Source of the DNA: JAHJBR01 sp040757035
Lineage (GTDB): Archaea; Micrarchaeota; Micrarchaeia; Anstonellales; Bilamarchaeaceae
NCBI GenBank assembly: GCA_040757035.1
Contig: JBFLYM010000009.1
Location: 1 to 31,764 of the forward strand
DNA: 31,764 nt
Direction: 5' to 3'
Below the pieces are notes generated by a model. It was not told the origin of the DNA. It saw only the letters and a list, made by a program, of their open reading frames with translations, and searched no databases. The position numbers and the translations under genes are program-made. Below, piece after piece: positions 1-7,204 of the stretch. Every line of letters begins with the position of its first letter. Positions within the stretch are counted from its first letter, which is position 1.

Positions 1-154
1 TTGCTCTTTTTTCATAAACTTTTCTCTTTTTGTCAATTACTACGCCTAGATACTTAGATGTTTTCTTAACTTTCTTTGATTTTTTATCCCACTGGCTGGT
101 CACTTCATATGCATATGTTTGTTGACCGAATACCTTGTACACTACAAATGACAT
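1..154 (-). CDS. Transposase-like protein, N-terminal fragment cut by the window edge
   Basis: About 51 codons can be read on the minus strand from the ATG at 154-152, beginning MSFVVYKVFGQQTYAYEV and continuing with a basic stretch and a KYLGVVIDKK segment. An N-terminus with a short beta-rich start, a 'Y.YEV.S.WDK' motif, Lys/Arg-rich residues and 'KYLG' resembles IS1634/IS4-type and related archaeal transposases. That match is from memory and covers only the N-terminus, so it is tentative. The catalytic DDE part would lie outside the window. A TATA-like TTTATAAATT lies about 28 nt upstream, and a perfect palindrome covers the start codon, which suggests tight repression. Confidence 0.45.
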   Translation of the reverse strand, partial: MSFVVYKVFGQQTYAYEVTSQWDKKSKKVKKTSKYLGVVIDKKRKVYEKRA

Positions 155-174
155 GGTATCTAATTAGATACCAT
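153..174. promoter_or_regulatory. 22-bp perfect palindrome over the start codon of the transposase-like gene
   Basis: The core GGTATCTAATTAGATACC (155-172) is its own reverse complement, and the symmetry extends two bases on each side so that it includes the ATG of the minus-strand gene. A TATA-like TTTATAAATT lies immediately upstream on the minus strand. The palindrome therefore sits where transcription should start, as expected for a repressor operator. Confidence 0.6.
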
Positions 175-462
175 AAATTTATAAATCTATCTAAAATTCT
201 CTTCATGATTTTACAACATGGTAGGTAAAACTAGCGGGAATTTAGGAACTTGTAATAGTTTAAAATTTTCCCATCTCGACGAGTTCGCGATTCACGACGT
301 CGCTTAATTTTTCTATATAATATTCAACAGAAAAATTCTTATGCTTTTCGATGCGAATTTTCGAGATAACCGTAAGCGCTTAAAAATCTACCGTGCAATT
401 TATAAACTTTTACGGATTTACTATAGTTGCTGATATAATAAAAAAATGATTTTTGGTGAGAA
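155..462. other. Gene-free stretch between divergent genes
   Basis: These 308 bases have no credible reading frame. From left to right they hold the palindromic operator and minus-strand TATA box of the transposase-like gene (153-190), an imperfect GC-rich inverted repeat around 279-303 (CGACG ... CGTCG enclosing TTCGCGA), a repeat element shared with the right end of the window (317-413), and the short leader of the 13-residue-repeat gene, ending in a GGTGAG ribosome binding site. Confidence 0.7.
317..413 (-). repeat. Dispersed element copy A, inverted relative to copy B
   Basis: Read on the minus strand, it starts GTAAAAGTTTATAAATTG, which contains a TATA-like box. After a variable spacer it continues with a 53-bp block, TTATCTCGAAAA... 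to ...GTTGAATATTAT. The same arrangement occurs on the plus strand at 31552-31628. The 53-bp blocks differ at three positions, all transitions. Copy A carries about 20 extra bases between the TATA-like part and the block. Both copies precede, by roughly 120-165 bp, a gene whose start codon lies in a palindrome. Confidence 0.75.
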
Positions 463-1464
463 ATGGCATTACAAACTATTACTAATAAGAATACTAAAGA
501 AGATGGACAGGAAGAAAGAGATAGCAGAAAAATTATAATATCTAAAGTTGTTTCTACAACTTCCATTAGAGAGGAAATAGACAACTTAAAGGGATTGGAT
601 AGATTTCCTCATTTTAAAAACTATATTTTAACAAAAGACGGACAGCGGACTTTAACAAAGCTATTAAAGACAATAAATGGAAGAAAAGCAGTAACAAATT
701 TGCTTCGTGAGAGTGAAGAAGCAACAACGATGTTCAATGAAATATTTAAAACAAGCCAACACAGAGAAACGATTGCAAACTTTATGAAATCTGAGGACGG
801 TCGAAGGGTTCTTGCTGATTTATCAATTACAATCGAAGGTGGAAAGACAATTGGTAATCTCTTTGGAACATTTAACGGAAAGAAAGTAGTAGCTTCATTG
901 ATATTGAGCAAAGAGGGTAGGAAAACAATATTTACGATTATCGCATATTCAACATTCCAAAAGATTAAAGAAGAAAAATCAGTTCCAGAATATAAATCAA
1001 CCGAATTTGGAAAGAAATTTAGCTTCTATTTCAGTTCTGAAGGAGGTAAAACTGAACTAAAGGAAAAGTTAAAGAAAGAAGATGGAAAAGAAGAAATACT
1101 TAAATTTCTCAAAACACCAGAAGCAAGAGCAGTTTTTAGAGATATCTTCAAAACAGATGAAAGAAGAAAAAGAACAGTCGAACTAATGCAAAGTGAAGAT
1201 GGGAGAGAAATAATGAAAAAATTAGCAGCCACCAAAGAGGGAGCTGAATTGATTTCTAGAGATTTATGGAATACAAACAATGGTCGTATAGTTGTACAAG
1301 AATTATTGAAAACTAAAGCTGGACAGTTGACAGTGTTAGAAATAGTGGCGCATGAAGGAATAATAAATCAGGCAGTTGTTTTTATAATTGGTGAGGACAA
1401 ACTATTAGATGTTTTATCCGATATTGGTAAAAGTATGGAGTTATATCAAACTCCAAAAAAGTAA
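463..1464 (+). CDS. Protein built of 13-residue repeats, function unknown
   Basis: It encodes 333 residues with no recognised family. From about residue 45 to 320 it is a series of short units of mostly 13, occasionally 14, residues with the pattern S/T-x-E/D-G-R-x-x-h-x-x-L-h-x, for example SEDGRRVLADLSI, TIEGGKTIGNLFG and SEDGREIMKKLAA. I count about 16, with a more divergent middle near residues 165-195. Each unit could form one helix and a turn, giving a solenoid. There is no signal peptide or membrane segment, and the protein is highly charged, so it is probably cytoplasmic. The start is supported by GGTGAG a few bases upstream. A hairpin element, also found after the HEAT-repeat gene, follows at 1516-1555. 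Confidence 0.8.
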   Translation: MALQTITNKNTKEDGQEERDSRKIIISKVVSTTSIREEIDNLKGLDRFPHFKNYILTKDGQRTLTKLLKTINGRKAVTNLLRESEEATTMFNEIFKTSQHRETIANFMKSEDGRRVLADLSITIEGGKTIGNLFGTFNGKKVVASLILSKEGRKTIFTIIAYSTFQKIKEEKSVPEYKSTEFGKKFSFYFSSEGGKTELKEKLKKEDGKEEILKFLKTPEARAVFRDIFKTDERRKRTVELMQSEDGREIMKKLAATKEGAELISRDLWNTNNGRIVVQELLKTKAGQLTVLEIVAHEGIINQAVVFIIGEDKLLDVLSDIGKSMELYQTPKK

Positions 1465-1515
1465 TCTTCTTTTTCTAATATCCTTAAATCTCCCTTTAGG
1501 CTGTAAAGGTTTATG

Positions 1516-1555
1516 TATACATGATGCGATCCACGTTTTTTAGCGGATCGGTATA
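1516..1555 (+). repeat. Hairpin element H1 downstream of the 13-residue-repeat gene
   Basis: An outer pair TATAC/GTATA encloses arms CGATCCAC (1527-1534) and GCGGATCG (1543-1550), with one mismatch, around a T-rich loop. The loop, arms and outer GTATA closely match a hairpin at 16932-16965 after the HEAT-repeat gene. It may act as a terminator or be a small dispersed repeat. Confidence 0.6.
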
Positions 1556-1585
1556 ATAAAGACGTAACGACGCTTGATAAGCTAC

Positions 1586-2956
1586 CTACATCAAAAGAAA
1601 CAGCTCTTTTGGCAGGTATAAAATTTTTCCTTTGGAGCGTAGTTCATTCAACGATGAAATCATTATACCTACGGTTGCATTGGTATTTTTTATGCTTCTT
1701 GCCAGTTGGGAAGCGCTTTCTTCTCCTTTTTTCACTTCTATAGGTACCGATATACCATTTTCTAGGCATACAACAAAATCGCATCCGTTTGTATCGTAAT
1801 AAATCCTGTGCCCAACACCAGAAACAGTAAGATTGTTTCTTATTGATGAAAAGACTGCGGTTTCCAGGAGCTCCCCAATAACCTCTGACCGATGTATATC
1901 CGGCACCAATTTGTCCAATATCGCGGCCTTAAGGGAAGAGGACGCAAGATAATATTTGATCGAAGCCCTAACTGCTTTAGATGAACTTGAATACGGCCTC
2001 ACAGAAAAAATCAGCTCGGTTTTTTCAAGCAAATCGAGATATTTTAGCACGGTCGGTTTTGATATCCCAAGCTTCTGCGATAGCTTGTCGATGCTTGTTT
2101 CGCCGGTACGGGAGACCGCCAAATAATTCACAAGTTTCTCAACCATAAATGAGTCAACGTCTTCCATGACCTCTTCAATATCCTTGTGGATGATTTTGGA
2201 TATCAGATCTTGCATGCTCCTTATCGAATCTTGTCTTCTGAAAGGGAAGCCACCATGAATCAGATAATCCACAAGGACTCCATGTGTACGAATGAATGAA
2301 ATAGAGTCCCAATTTTTATCCAAATTTTTTTCTAAGTCTGCAATGCCTTTTTTGCTTTCGAGCACTCCTTTAAGATCAAATGGCTCTACAAAAGGAAACT
2401 TGTTCAACTCAAGATACTCTCTCAATTGGAATGGATACATTGGCTTCATTATCCTTCTACGCGCCAGATCTGCAGATTCTTTTATCTTCAAGGAAGAAGA
2501 CCCGCTGGCTATTATCAAAACATCATGGCCCTGATCGTATAAAAGCTTCAGGCATATGTTCCAATCTACCGCATAATGGATTTCGTCAAGTATGAAAACT
2601 AGCTTCTCTTTTACCATGGCCAAGGGCTTATTGGTAAGCTCACGCTCCATCGTCGCTATCATTTCCCTCATATTCACATCAAAACCACTCATCTCATCAA
2701 GAGTGAAAAAGAAAAGCTGCTTATTACTCACTTTGCTCCGCAGGTGTTGGTAAAGCTGCAACAGTAGCGTGGTTTTCCCAATGCCTCTCAGACCTGGAAT
2801 CAGCACCAGCCTTTTTCTGGGATTTTTATCTTCTAGAAAAGAGTCGCTCTCAGTTGCAAGGTAGCGAAAATATTCCCTTTTACCAAGTTTATCAGCTTCT
2901 TCTGCTTTTTCAATTGTAACCTGTTGCTGACGTAAAATCAAGTCTATAGTTTCCAT
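1586..2956 (-). CDS. AAA ATPase with winged-helix and nuclease-like C-terminal region (AAA_14/DUF4143 type)
   Basis: It is 456 residues long. Walker A is GLRGIGKT (55-62) and Walker B is the hydrophobic strand ending DEIHY (to 128). Residues about 255-310 (TSIDKLSQKLGISKPTVLKYLDLLEK) form a winged helix. The C-terminal part has CDFVV...PIEVKKG, the pattern of a PD-(D/E)XK fold. This order is typical of the widespread prokaryotic AAA_14 plus DUF4143 proteins, whose role is unknown. The start at 2956 has a TATA box TTTATAAATA about 28 nt upstream and a GGTAA...TTACC inverted repeat between, suggesting autoregulation. It lies in an accessory region and points toward the ArgRS gene, with about 80 bp between ArgRS's stop and this promoter. 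Confidence 0.85.
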   Translation of the reverse strand: METIDLILRQQQVTIEKAEEADKLGKREYFRYLATESDSFLEDKNPRKRLVLIPGLRGIGKTTLLLQLYQHLRSKVSNKQLFFFTLDEMSGFDVNMREMIATMERELTNKPLAMVKEKLVFILDEIHYAVDWNICLKLLYDQGHDVLIIASGSSSLKIKESADLARRRIMKPMYPFQLREYLELNKFPFVEPFDLKGVLESKKGIADLEKNLDKNWDSISFIRTHGVLVDYLIHGGFPFRRQDSIRSMQDLISKIIHKDIEEVMEDVDSFMVEKLVNYLAVSRTGETSIDKLSQKLGISKPTVLKYLDLLEKTELIFSVRPYSSSSKAVRASIKYYLASSSLKAAILDKLVPDIHRSEVIGELLETAVFSSIRNNLTVSGVGHRIYYDTNGCDFVVCLENGISVPIEVKKGEESASQLARSIKNTNATVGIMISSLNELRSKGKILYLPKELFLLM

Positions 2957-2957
2957 A

Positions 2958-2990
2958 GGTAAATTATAGTTACCATTTATTTATAAAGCT
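2958..2990 (-). promoter_or_regulatory. Promoter and palindromic operator of the AAA ATPase
   Basis: On the minus strand a TATA-like TTTATAAATA is followed by GGTAACTATAATTTACC (2958-2974), with 5-bp perfect arms, and then directly by the ATG. The layout matches those of the transposase-like gene, the ATPase at 23153-24577 and the gene at 31747. Confidence 0.55.
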
Positions 2991-3051
2991 TTGGTAGTTT
3001 GACTTTATACTCAAATTCCGCAATTACAGCGTAAACTAATTTTTACAACCA

Positions 3052-3069
3052 ATCGCTTTTGAGAGCGAT
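3052..3069. terminator. Hairpin between ArgRS and the AAA ATPase promoter
   Basis: ATCGCT (3052-3057) and AGCGAT (3064-3069) form a perfect 6-bp stem with a 6-nt loop just beyond the ArgRS stop codon. It could end ArgRS transcription, but it has no long T-run, so this is tentative. Confidence 0.35.
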
Positions 3070-3075
3070 AGATTA

Positions 3076-4998
3076 TTACATTTTTTTCGGTATAGCTATT
3101 CCCAACAAATAAAGCGCATTTTTAAGTGTATTCAAAGTTGCAGCAACTATTAACAACCGCTTTGTTTTTTCTTTTTCTTCAGCATTGATTACTTGATGTT
3201 TTGTATAAAATTTGTTGAACAAAGTTGCGAGTTCAAGAGCATAATCAGCGATATAATGTGGCCTTAAGTTTGTTGCCGCTTTTTTCACAATTTCGCTGAA
3301 AATTAAAATTTGTCTTAAAACCGTCTTTTCTTCATTATTGTACTTAAAATTATCTCTCTCATCTTCTTCATTTCCCTTATTTCCTTCAGCTGTATTCTTT
3401 AATGAAAGCGAATCTATTTTTCCGCCCCAATTATTTAATATTCCGGCTGCTCGGACACACGCATATTGCAAATAAGGACCAGAATCGCCTTCAAAAGAAA
3501 GCGCGTTATCCCAATCAAAAACTATCTTCTTTTCAGGACTAGTTTTTAAGAGAGAGAATTTTATTGCTGCGATTCCGATTTTTTCTGCAGTTTCTTTTTT
3601 ATCAGACTCGCTCATTTCTTTTGTAATTTTTTCTAGCGCGCGTGTTTTCGCTTCAACTATAAATTCATCAGCACTATATCCAATCCAAGTTCCTTTTCTT
3701 CCGGAAAATTTCCCATCAGGAAGTACAGCGTGTTCATACATAAGATGAATAAGGTTTTGCGCTTCTTTAACATAACCGAGCGCTAAAAAAACCTGCTTAA
3801 TCACCTCCTGTACATAATTTTGTTCTACCCCGATAATATTTACAACACGGTTTGCTTTTCCAAACTGCATTTTCTTGCCTTCAAAAAAAGTTTTATACGC
3901 AATCTTTCCATTTGGTTGTACTACAAATTTAGTATAAACAAAATCGCTGCGAAGTAGACCAAATTTCCAAAGCTGAAATATCACATCCTTTCCAGTGTAA
4001 GTTGCGGTGCCATCGCTTCTCATAATCACTTTTTGATCATCATTCATTTCTTTGTATTTTTCCCCAAGTCGAACAACCCAGCAGCCTTTATTCTTTCCTT
4101 TGTTTTCTAAGCGAATCGCGCCGTTTGTTTTGAGTTTTTCTATTCCTTCGCAAAAAATAGTTCTAATAATATCGCTCTCAAAAATTAGCGCATCATGATA
4201 AATTCCAAGCGCAAAATTCGTTTCGTACTGTGCTTTAACCACATTTTCGCTTAATTGGCGCGCTTGCTCCGCGATATTACCGCTTCCCTGCTCCAGTTGT
4301 TTAATCAAGTCTCTTACTTTTTTGTCTATTTCTGGATTTTTTTCAACTTCGGTTACAACGCGTACATATTGTTCGCCAATCCAATGATCTAATTTTTTAT
4401 CTTGAATTTCTGTTGAATTTAGATTGGAATTTAGATAGCCATAAAGGCTTTGCGCAACCTGCAATCCCAAATCATCAATATAATCTATTCTTTCAACATT
4501 TTTCCCATTGAATGAAAGAATGCGCGCAACAGAATCTCCAAGTAAAGCGTTTCTCAAATGTCCTATATGCCATGGTTTATTTGGGTTCACGGACGGAAAT
4601 TCAACAATTATTTTTTCGCATTCTGTCTTTCCGTTTTCTGCCTTTTCTTTTCCGTAATCTGGATTTTTTGCGACATTTTCAACAATTTCATCAAAACATA
4701 GCGGTGACAAAAAAAAATTTATAAAGGGTCCAACAGCAACAACGCGTTCAATATATTTGTGCTTAATATATCTGCATTCTGTATGTGTGTGTCTGTGTCC
4801 TTGAATTCTTTTTGATATTTTGGCTGCAATTTCAGCAGGATTTTCTTGCAATGTTCGTGTCAAATCAAAAGCTATTTTTGAACTTATATCACCAAAATTG
4901 TTTTTAGGTATATCAAGAGATGCATATGCTGTGCTTTCATTTATTTCAGCAGCTTTTGCAAGTAATGTTGCAATCTCATTCTTGATTTGTTCGAACAT
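3076..4998 (-). CDS. argS: Arginyl-tRNA synthetase
   Basis: This 640-residue enzyme charges tRNA-Arg using ATP. The N-terminal Arg-tRNA synthetase domain appears as NNFGDISSKIAFDLTR. The class I HIGH motif is PSVNPNKPWHIGHLRNALLG, and the KMSKS region is the degenerate FSGRKGTWIG form usual in ArgRS. The catalytic core ends with FDWDNALSFEGDSGPYLQYA, followed by the anticodon-binding helical domain with its family-typical C-terminus. A hydrophilic insertion (NTAEGNKGNEEDERD) sits between catalytic and anticodon domains. The start at 4998 has a TATA-like GTTTAAAATA about 28 nt upstream and almost no leader. The tRNA-Met gene ends 40 nt upstream on the same strand. Confidence 0.97.
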   Translation of the reverse strand: MFEQIKNEIATLLAKAAEINESTAYASLDIPKNNFGDISSKIAFDLTRTLQENPAEIAAKISKRIQGHRHTHTECRYIKHKYIERVVAVGPFINFFLSPLCFDEIVENVAKNPDYGKEKAENGKTECEKIIVEFPSVNPNKPWHIGHLRNALLGDSVARILSFNGKNVERIDYIDDLGLQVAQSLYGYLNSNLNSTEIQDKKLDHWIGEQYVRVVTEVEKNPEIDKKVRDLIKQLEQGSGNIAEQARQLSENVVKAQYETNFALGIYHDALIFESDIIRTIFCEGIEKLKTNGAIRLENKGKNKGCWVVRLGEKYKEMNDDQKVIMRSDGTATYTGKDVIFQLWKFGLLRSDFVYTKFVVQPNGKIAYKTFFEGKKMQFGKANRVVNIIGVEQNYVQEVIKQVFLALGYVKEAQNLIHLMYEHAVLPDGKFSGRKGTWIGYSADEFIVEAKTRALEKITKEMSESDKKETAEKIGIAAIKFSLLKTSPEKKIVFDWDNALSFEGDSGPYLQYACVRAAGILNNWGGKIDSLSLKNTAEGNKGNEEDERDNFKYNNEEKTVLRQILIFSEIVKKAATNLRPHYIADYALELATLFNKFYTKHQVINAEEKEKTKRLLIVAATLNTLKNALYLLGIAIPKKM

Positions 4999-5038
4999 GA
5001 AGTATTGTTGTCATTTAGTATTTTAAACCTTATAGAAA

Positions 5039-5261
5039 TGCCAAGGGGGAAATTCGAATTCCCGGCCTCCAGATTTCCCAAATCAAGATTAATTTGAGTT
5101 AATTGTGCTGGAATGCGTAAAGCACCTGTTCTTGTCATCGCCTTTTTAGGCTCATAATTCATATAAAAGATTATATGAGTCTGGCACTCTAACCGATTGC
5201 TCACTATTTAGTTTTATTGTTCTGCCACAAAATAAATCTTAAAGTTCTGAGCTACCTTGGC
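5039..5261 (-). tRNA. tRNA-Met (CAU) with two introns, probably elongator type
   Basis: The exons are 5261-5247, 5196-5174 and 5074-5039, giving a 74-nt tRNA. The acceptor pairs are GCCAAGG/CCTTGGC with discriminator A. The D stem is GCTC/GAGT with loop AGTCGGTTA, the anticodon stem CCAGA/TCTGG with loop CTCATAA, and the T stem GGGAA/TTCCC with loop TTCGAAT. Intron 1 (5246-5197, 50 nt) interrupts the D loop: helix GCTC/GAGC with 3-nt bulges AGA and AAT. Intron 2 (5173-5075, 99 nt) sits at the canonical 37/38 site: helix CTCA/TGGG with bulges TAT and AAA, closed by CCAGA/TCTGG and AATC/GATT. Anticodon CAU could also be tRNA-Ile2; the GCC acceptor and overall form favour elongator Met. It starts 7 nt after the stop of the glutamine synthetase homologue and may be co-transcribed with it. 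Confidence 0.9.
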
Positions 5262-5268
5262 ATCATAA

Positions 5269-6636
5269 TTAACAATTAAAATACCTTTCTATTTCAAATG
5301 CAGTTGGTCTTTTTTCATTTTCCCTATGTTCAGCAATTTTTTGTTCAAGATATTGAGAAAGCAATTCGGACGAAATAAATCCTTTGAGGAATTTATTGTC
5401 GCTTTCCAAAGCTGAAATTGATTCAATGATAGAACCAGGAAGTGTTCTTATTTTAGACTCCTTCATCTTCTTGCGGTCCATCTCCAGAATATTTTCGTCT
5501 ATTGGTTTGCCAGGATCTATTTTGTTTTTTATCCCGTCCAAACCAGCGGCCGCGGTCACTGTATACGCGAGATAAGGATTTACAGACGGATCCGCACTTG
5601 TGTAAACTACCGAACACTCTTCTCCTTTTTGCTCTATGTTTACAAGTGCGTTTTGGTTTGCTTTGCTCCATGCAATATAGTGCGGATCGCTTCTCAATTT
5701 TTTATACGAATTCGTAGTCGGAGAAGTAAAAATGCTTAGCGCTTCTCCATGTTCCAATATACCGCCAATATAATAAAGTGCTGTTTGGCTTAAGCCTCCG
5801 AATTCACCATTTTCATCGTAAAAAAGATTCGCAATTCCTTTGCGCAATTGTTGATTTATACTTAACGCGCTTCCCTTATCGCCCAATATTGGGAGCGGCA
5901 TAAATGTTGCGATATTATTCGCGATAAATGAAGCGTTGCGTGCAATGTATTTAAATGTTATCAATGCGTCAGCAGCAATTTTTACATTGTACGGTCTTAT
6001 CTTCATTTTTTGTTGCGCATTTGATGAGCGACCATGGCTGTGAGAATGTATTGCATAGCGAAATTGATCTTCCATAAGCTCTGCCATCTGCGCGCGAATT
6101 GCATAAAAACTATCTTGAGGTTGGTTCGCAAATGCGCCATTTTTTGAATTCCATAATGGCGTCGGATTCCAATATGCCTCACGCGTATCAATCGTATAAT
6201 TCGGACCTCTTTCCGGAATCGTTTTGTCTCCGCTCACCGCATCAAAAAGATAATATTCGGTTTCTGTTCCAATTTGTACATCGCTTATTCCCATGGCTCT
6301 TGCATTTATATTCACTCTTTCTATCGAATATCGCGAATCATACATAAATCTTTCTTTGTCTGTTGAATAGATATTCGAAATAAAGCGCATTGTGTTTGGT
6401 TCCCAAGGGATTCTCGCATAGCTATCTGGATCAGGGATTAGCGTGAGTTGTTTTTCGCTAAATCCGAATATTTCGCTTAAATTGGTTTCTAACCCATTAG
6501 AAAATGTATCGCTTCCAAAATCTTTAGCCGACATTGTTCTGTTTTTAAGTTCTCCATCAACGGTTACAAAATTAAGCCCAATCCATTTTATCTCATTTGT
6601 TTTTATAAATTCAAGCGCTTCTTCAACACTTGGCAT
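5269..6636 (-). CDS. Glutamine synthetase homologue with degenerate active site
   Basis: It has 455 residues, the usual length of a GS-I subunit, and aligns by eye over its whole length. Retained are the beta-grasp start, GTETEYYLF (123-131, canonical GxExEFFLF metal ligands), FMPLPILGDKGS, TSPTTNSYK and DPSVNPYLAY. Several catalytic elements are lost. The HHEV..GQHEI metal-ligand region reads HSHSHGRSSNAQQKM (197-211). GSGMHVHQSL reads GSALSINQQL (255-264). The arginine of NRSA..RIP is NQNALVNI, and RIExR reads CSVVYTS. It is therefore unlikely to make glutamine; function unknown. I chose the ATG at 6636 because GAGGTGG sits 5-6 nt upstream; a GTG nine bases earlier overlaps that site. Confidence 0.85.
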   Translation of the reverse strand: MPSVEEALEFIKTNEIKWIGLNFVTVDGELKNRTMSAKDFGSDTFSNGLETNLSEIFGFSEKQLTLIPDPDSYARIPWEPNTMRFISNIYSTDKERFMYDSRYSIERVNINARAMGISDVQIGTETEYYLFDAVSGDKTIPERGPNYTIDTREAYWNPTPLWNSKNGAFANQPQDSFYAIRAQMAELMEDQFRYAIHSHSHGRSSNAQQKMKIRPYNVKIAADALITFKYIARNASFIANNIATFMPLPILGDKGSALSINQQLRKGIANLFYDENGEFGGLSQTALYYIGGILEHGEALSIFTSPTTNSYKKLRSDPHYIAWSKANQNALVNIEQKGEECSVVYTSADPSVNPYLAYTVTAAAGLDGIKNKIDPGKPIDENILEMDRKKMKESKIRTLPGSIIESISALESDNKFLKGFISSELLSQYLEQKIAEHRENEKRPTAFEIERYFNC

Positions 6637-6700
6637 TATGACCACCTCTTTATTTTGACTAAGCTAAAAAAACTAAAAAATACCAATTTATCAAAATTTA

Positions 6701-6970
6701 TTAATATTCGATCGTAATCTCCCCTTTTTTTATTATTGTTTGGCAAAGTAATCTTTTGTTCCCCCCTCCAAAAGCATCTAAATACATTTTTTCGGTTTCT
6801 GTCGGAGGAGCAAGGTTTTCCATTCCATGTACAATTGTCGCGATGCACGCTCCGCACGTTCCTATTTTACATGCAAAAATAATATTTGCTTTTCCTTCCA
6901 ACTCAACAAGATTGCTTCCATCCGGAACTTCAATAGTTTTATTCTCATTTTTTATATGTATCTTTGCCAT
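6701..6970 (-). CDS. 2Fe-2S ferredoxin
   Basis: This small protein has 89 residues and a beta-grasp plant-type ferredoxin fold. Ligands are Cys34, Cys39, Cys42 (ACKIGTCGAC) and Cys76 (LLCQT), the C-x4-C-x2-C...C pattern for one [2Fe-2S] cluster. It should carry single electrons in the cytoplasm. Possible partners here are the FNR-type reductase at 11736-12518 and the flavin reductase at 19412-19936, though neither is adjacent. Cluster assembly could use the SufCSU genes in this window. A strongly structured RNA candidate (7011-7155) lies upstream and, if transcribed on this strand, would be in its leader. Confidence 0.9.
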   Translation of the reverse strand: MAKIHIKNENKTIEVPDGSNLVELEGKANIIFACKIGTCGACIATIVHGMENLAPPTETEKMYLDAFGGGNKRLLCQTIIKKGEITIEY

Positions 6971-7010
6971 TTACATCAACCTATATCAACCAATAGTTTT
7001 TTCTTTGGGG

Positions 7011-7155
7011 TGACACTGTGTGACTAACCCCGTAAAACGGGGCATCGCCCTTTATGTTGCGCATATTGGGCGATGTGCCTACCAGAAAAAAGGCACAAAG
7101 GTTGGTAGTGTTTATCTACCTCTTAAAACAGGTGGCATTAGTCAACGCAGTGTCA
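7011..7155 (+). ncRNA. Candidate structured RNA, unclassified
   Basis: A GC-rich island in an AT-rich region. TGACACTG (7011-7018) pairs with CAGTGTCA (7148-7155), and TGACTAA (7021-7027) with TTAGTCA (7138-7144), closing a multibranch loop. Inside are CCCCGT/ACGGGG (7028-7042), CATCGCCC/GGGCGATG (7043-7050/7068-7075), TGCCT/AGGCA (7076-7080/7091-7095) and GGTAG/CTACC (7104-7108/7116-7120). TACCA in one loop can also pair with TGGTA at 7103-7107, a possible pseudoknot. Plus strand is favoured because a T8 run follows at 7176-7183. The alternative is a leader of the ferredoxin gene on the minus strand. I recognise no known RNA family. Confidence 0.55.
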
Positions 7156-7169
7156 GTGGACCCCCCAGA

Positions 7170-7194
7170 CCTTTCTTTTTTTTAAAAAGAAAGG
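7170..7194. terminator. Strong hairpin with T-run, possible two-way terminator
   Basis: CCTTTCTTTTT (7170-7180) and AAAAAGAAAGG (7184-7194) form an 11-bp stem with a TTT loop just past the DUF35 gene's stop. T- and A-rich arms supply a T-run on either strand. It could end both the thiolase/DUF35 operon (minus) and the structured RNA (plus). Confidence 0.5.
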
Positions 7195-7204
7195 GATATG
7201 GGTT

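Noticed and set aside
4941..5204. 87-codon frame across the tRNA-Met region
   Set aside because: It reads through tRNA exons and an intron and the ArgRS start in another frame.
6637..6645. GTG start for the glutamine synthetase homologue
   Set aside because: It lies within the GAGGTGG ribosome binding site that serves the ATG at 6636.
7043..7110. Fluoride riboswitch, because of GGGCGATG
   Set aside because: The GGGCGATG is one arm of a long plain stem; the conserved pseudoknot and following motifs of that riboswitch are absent.
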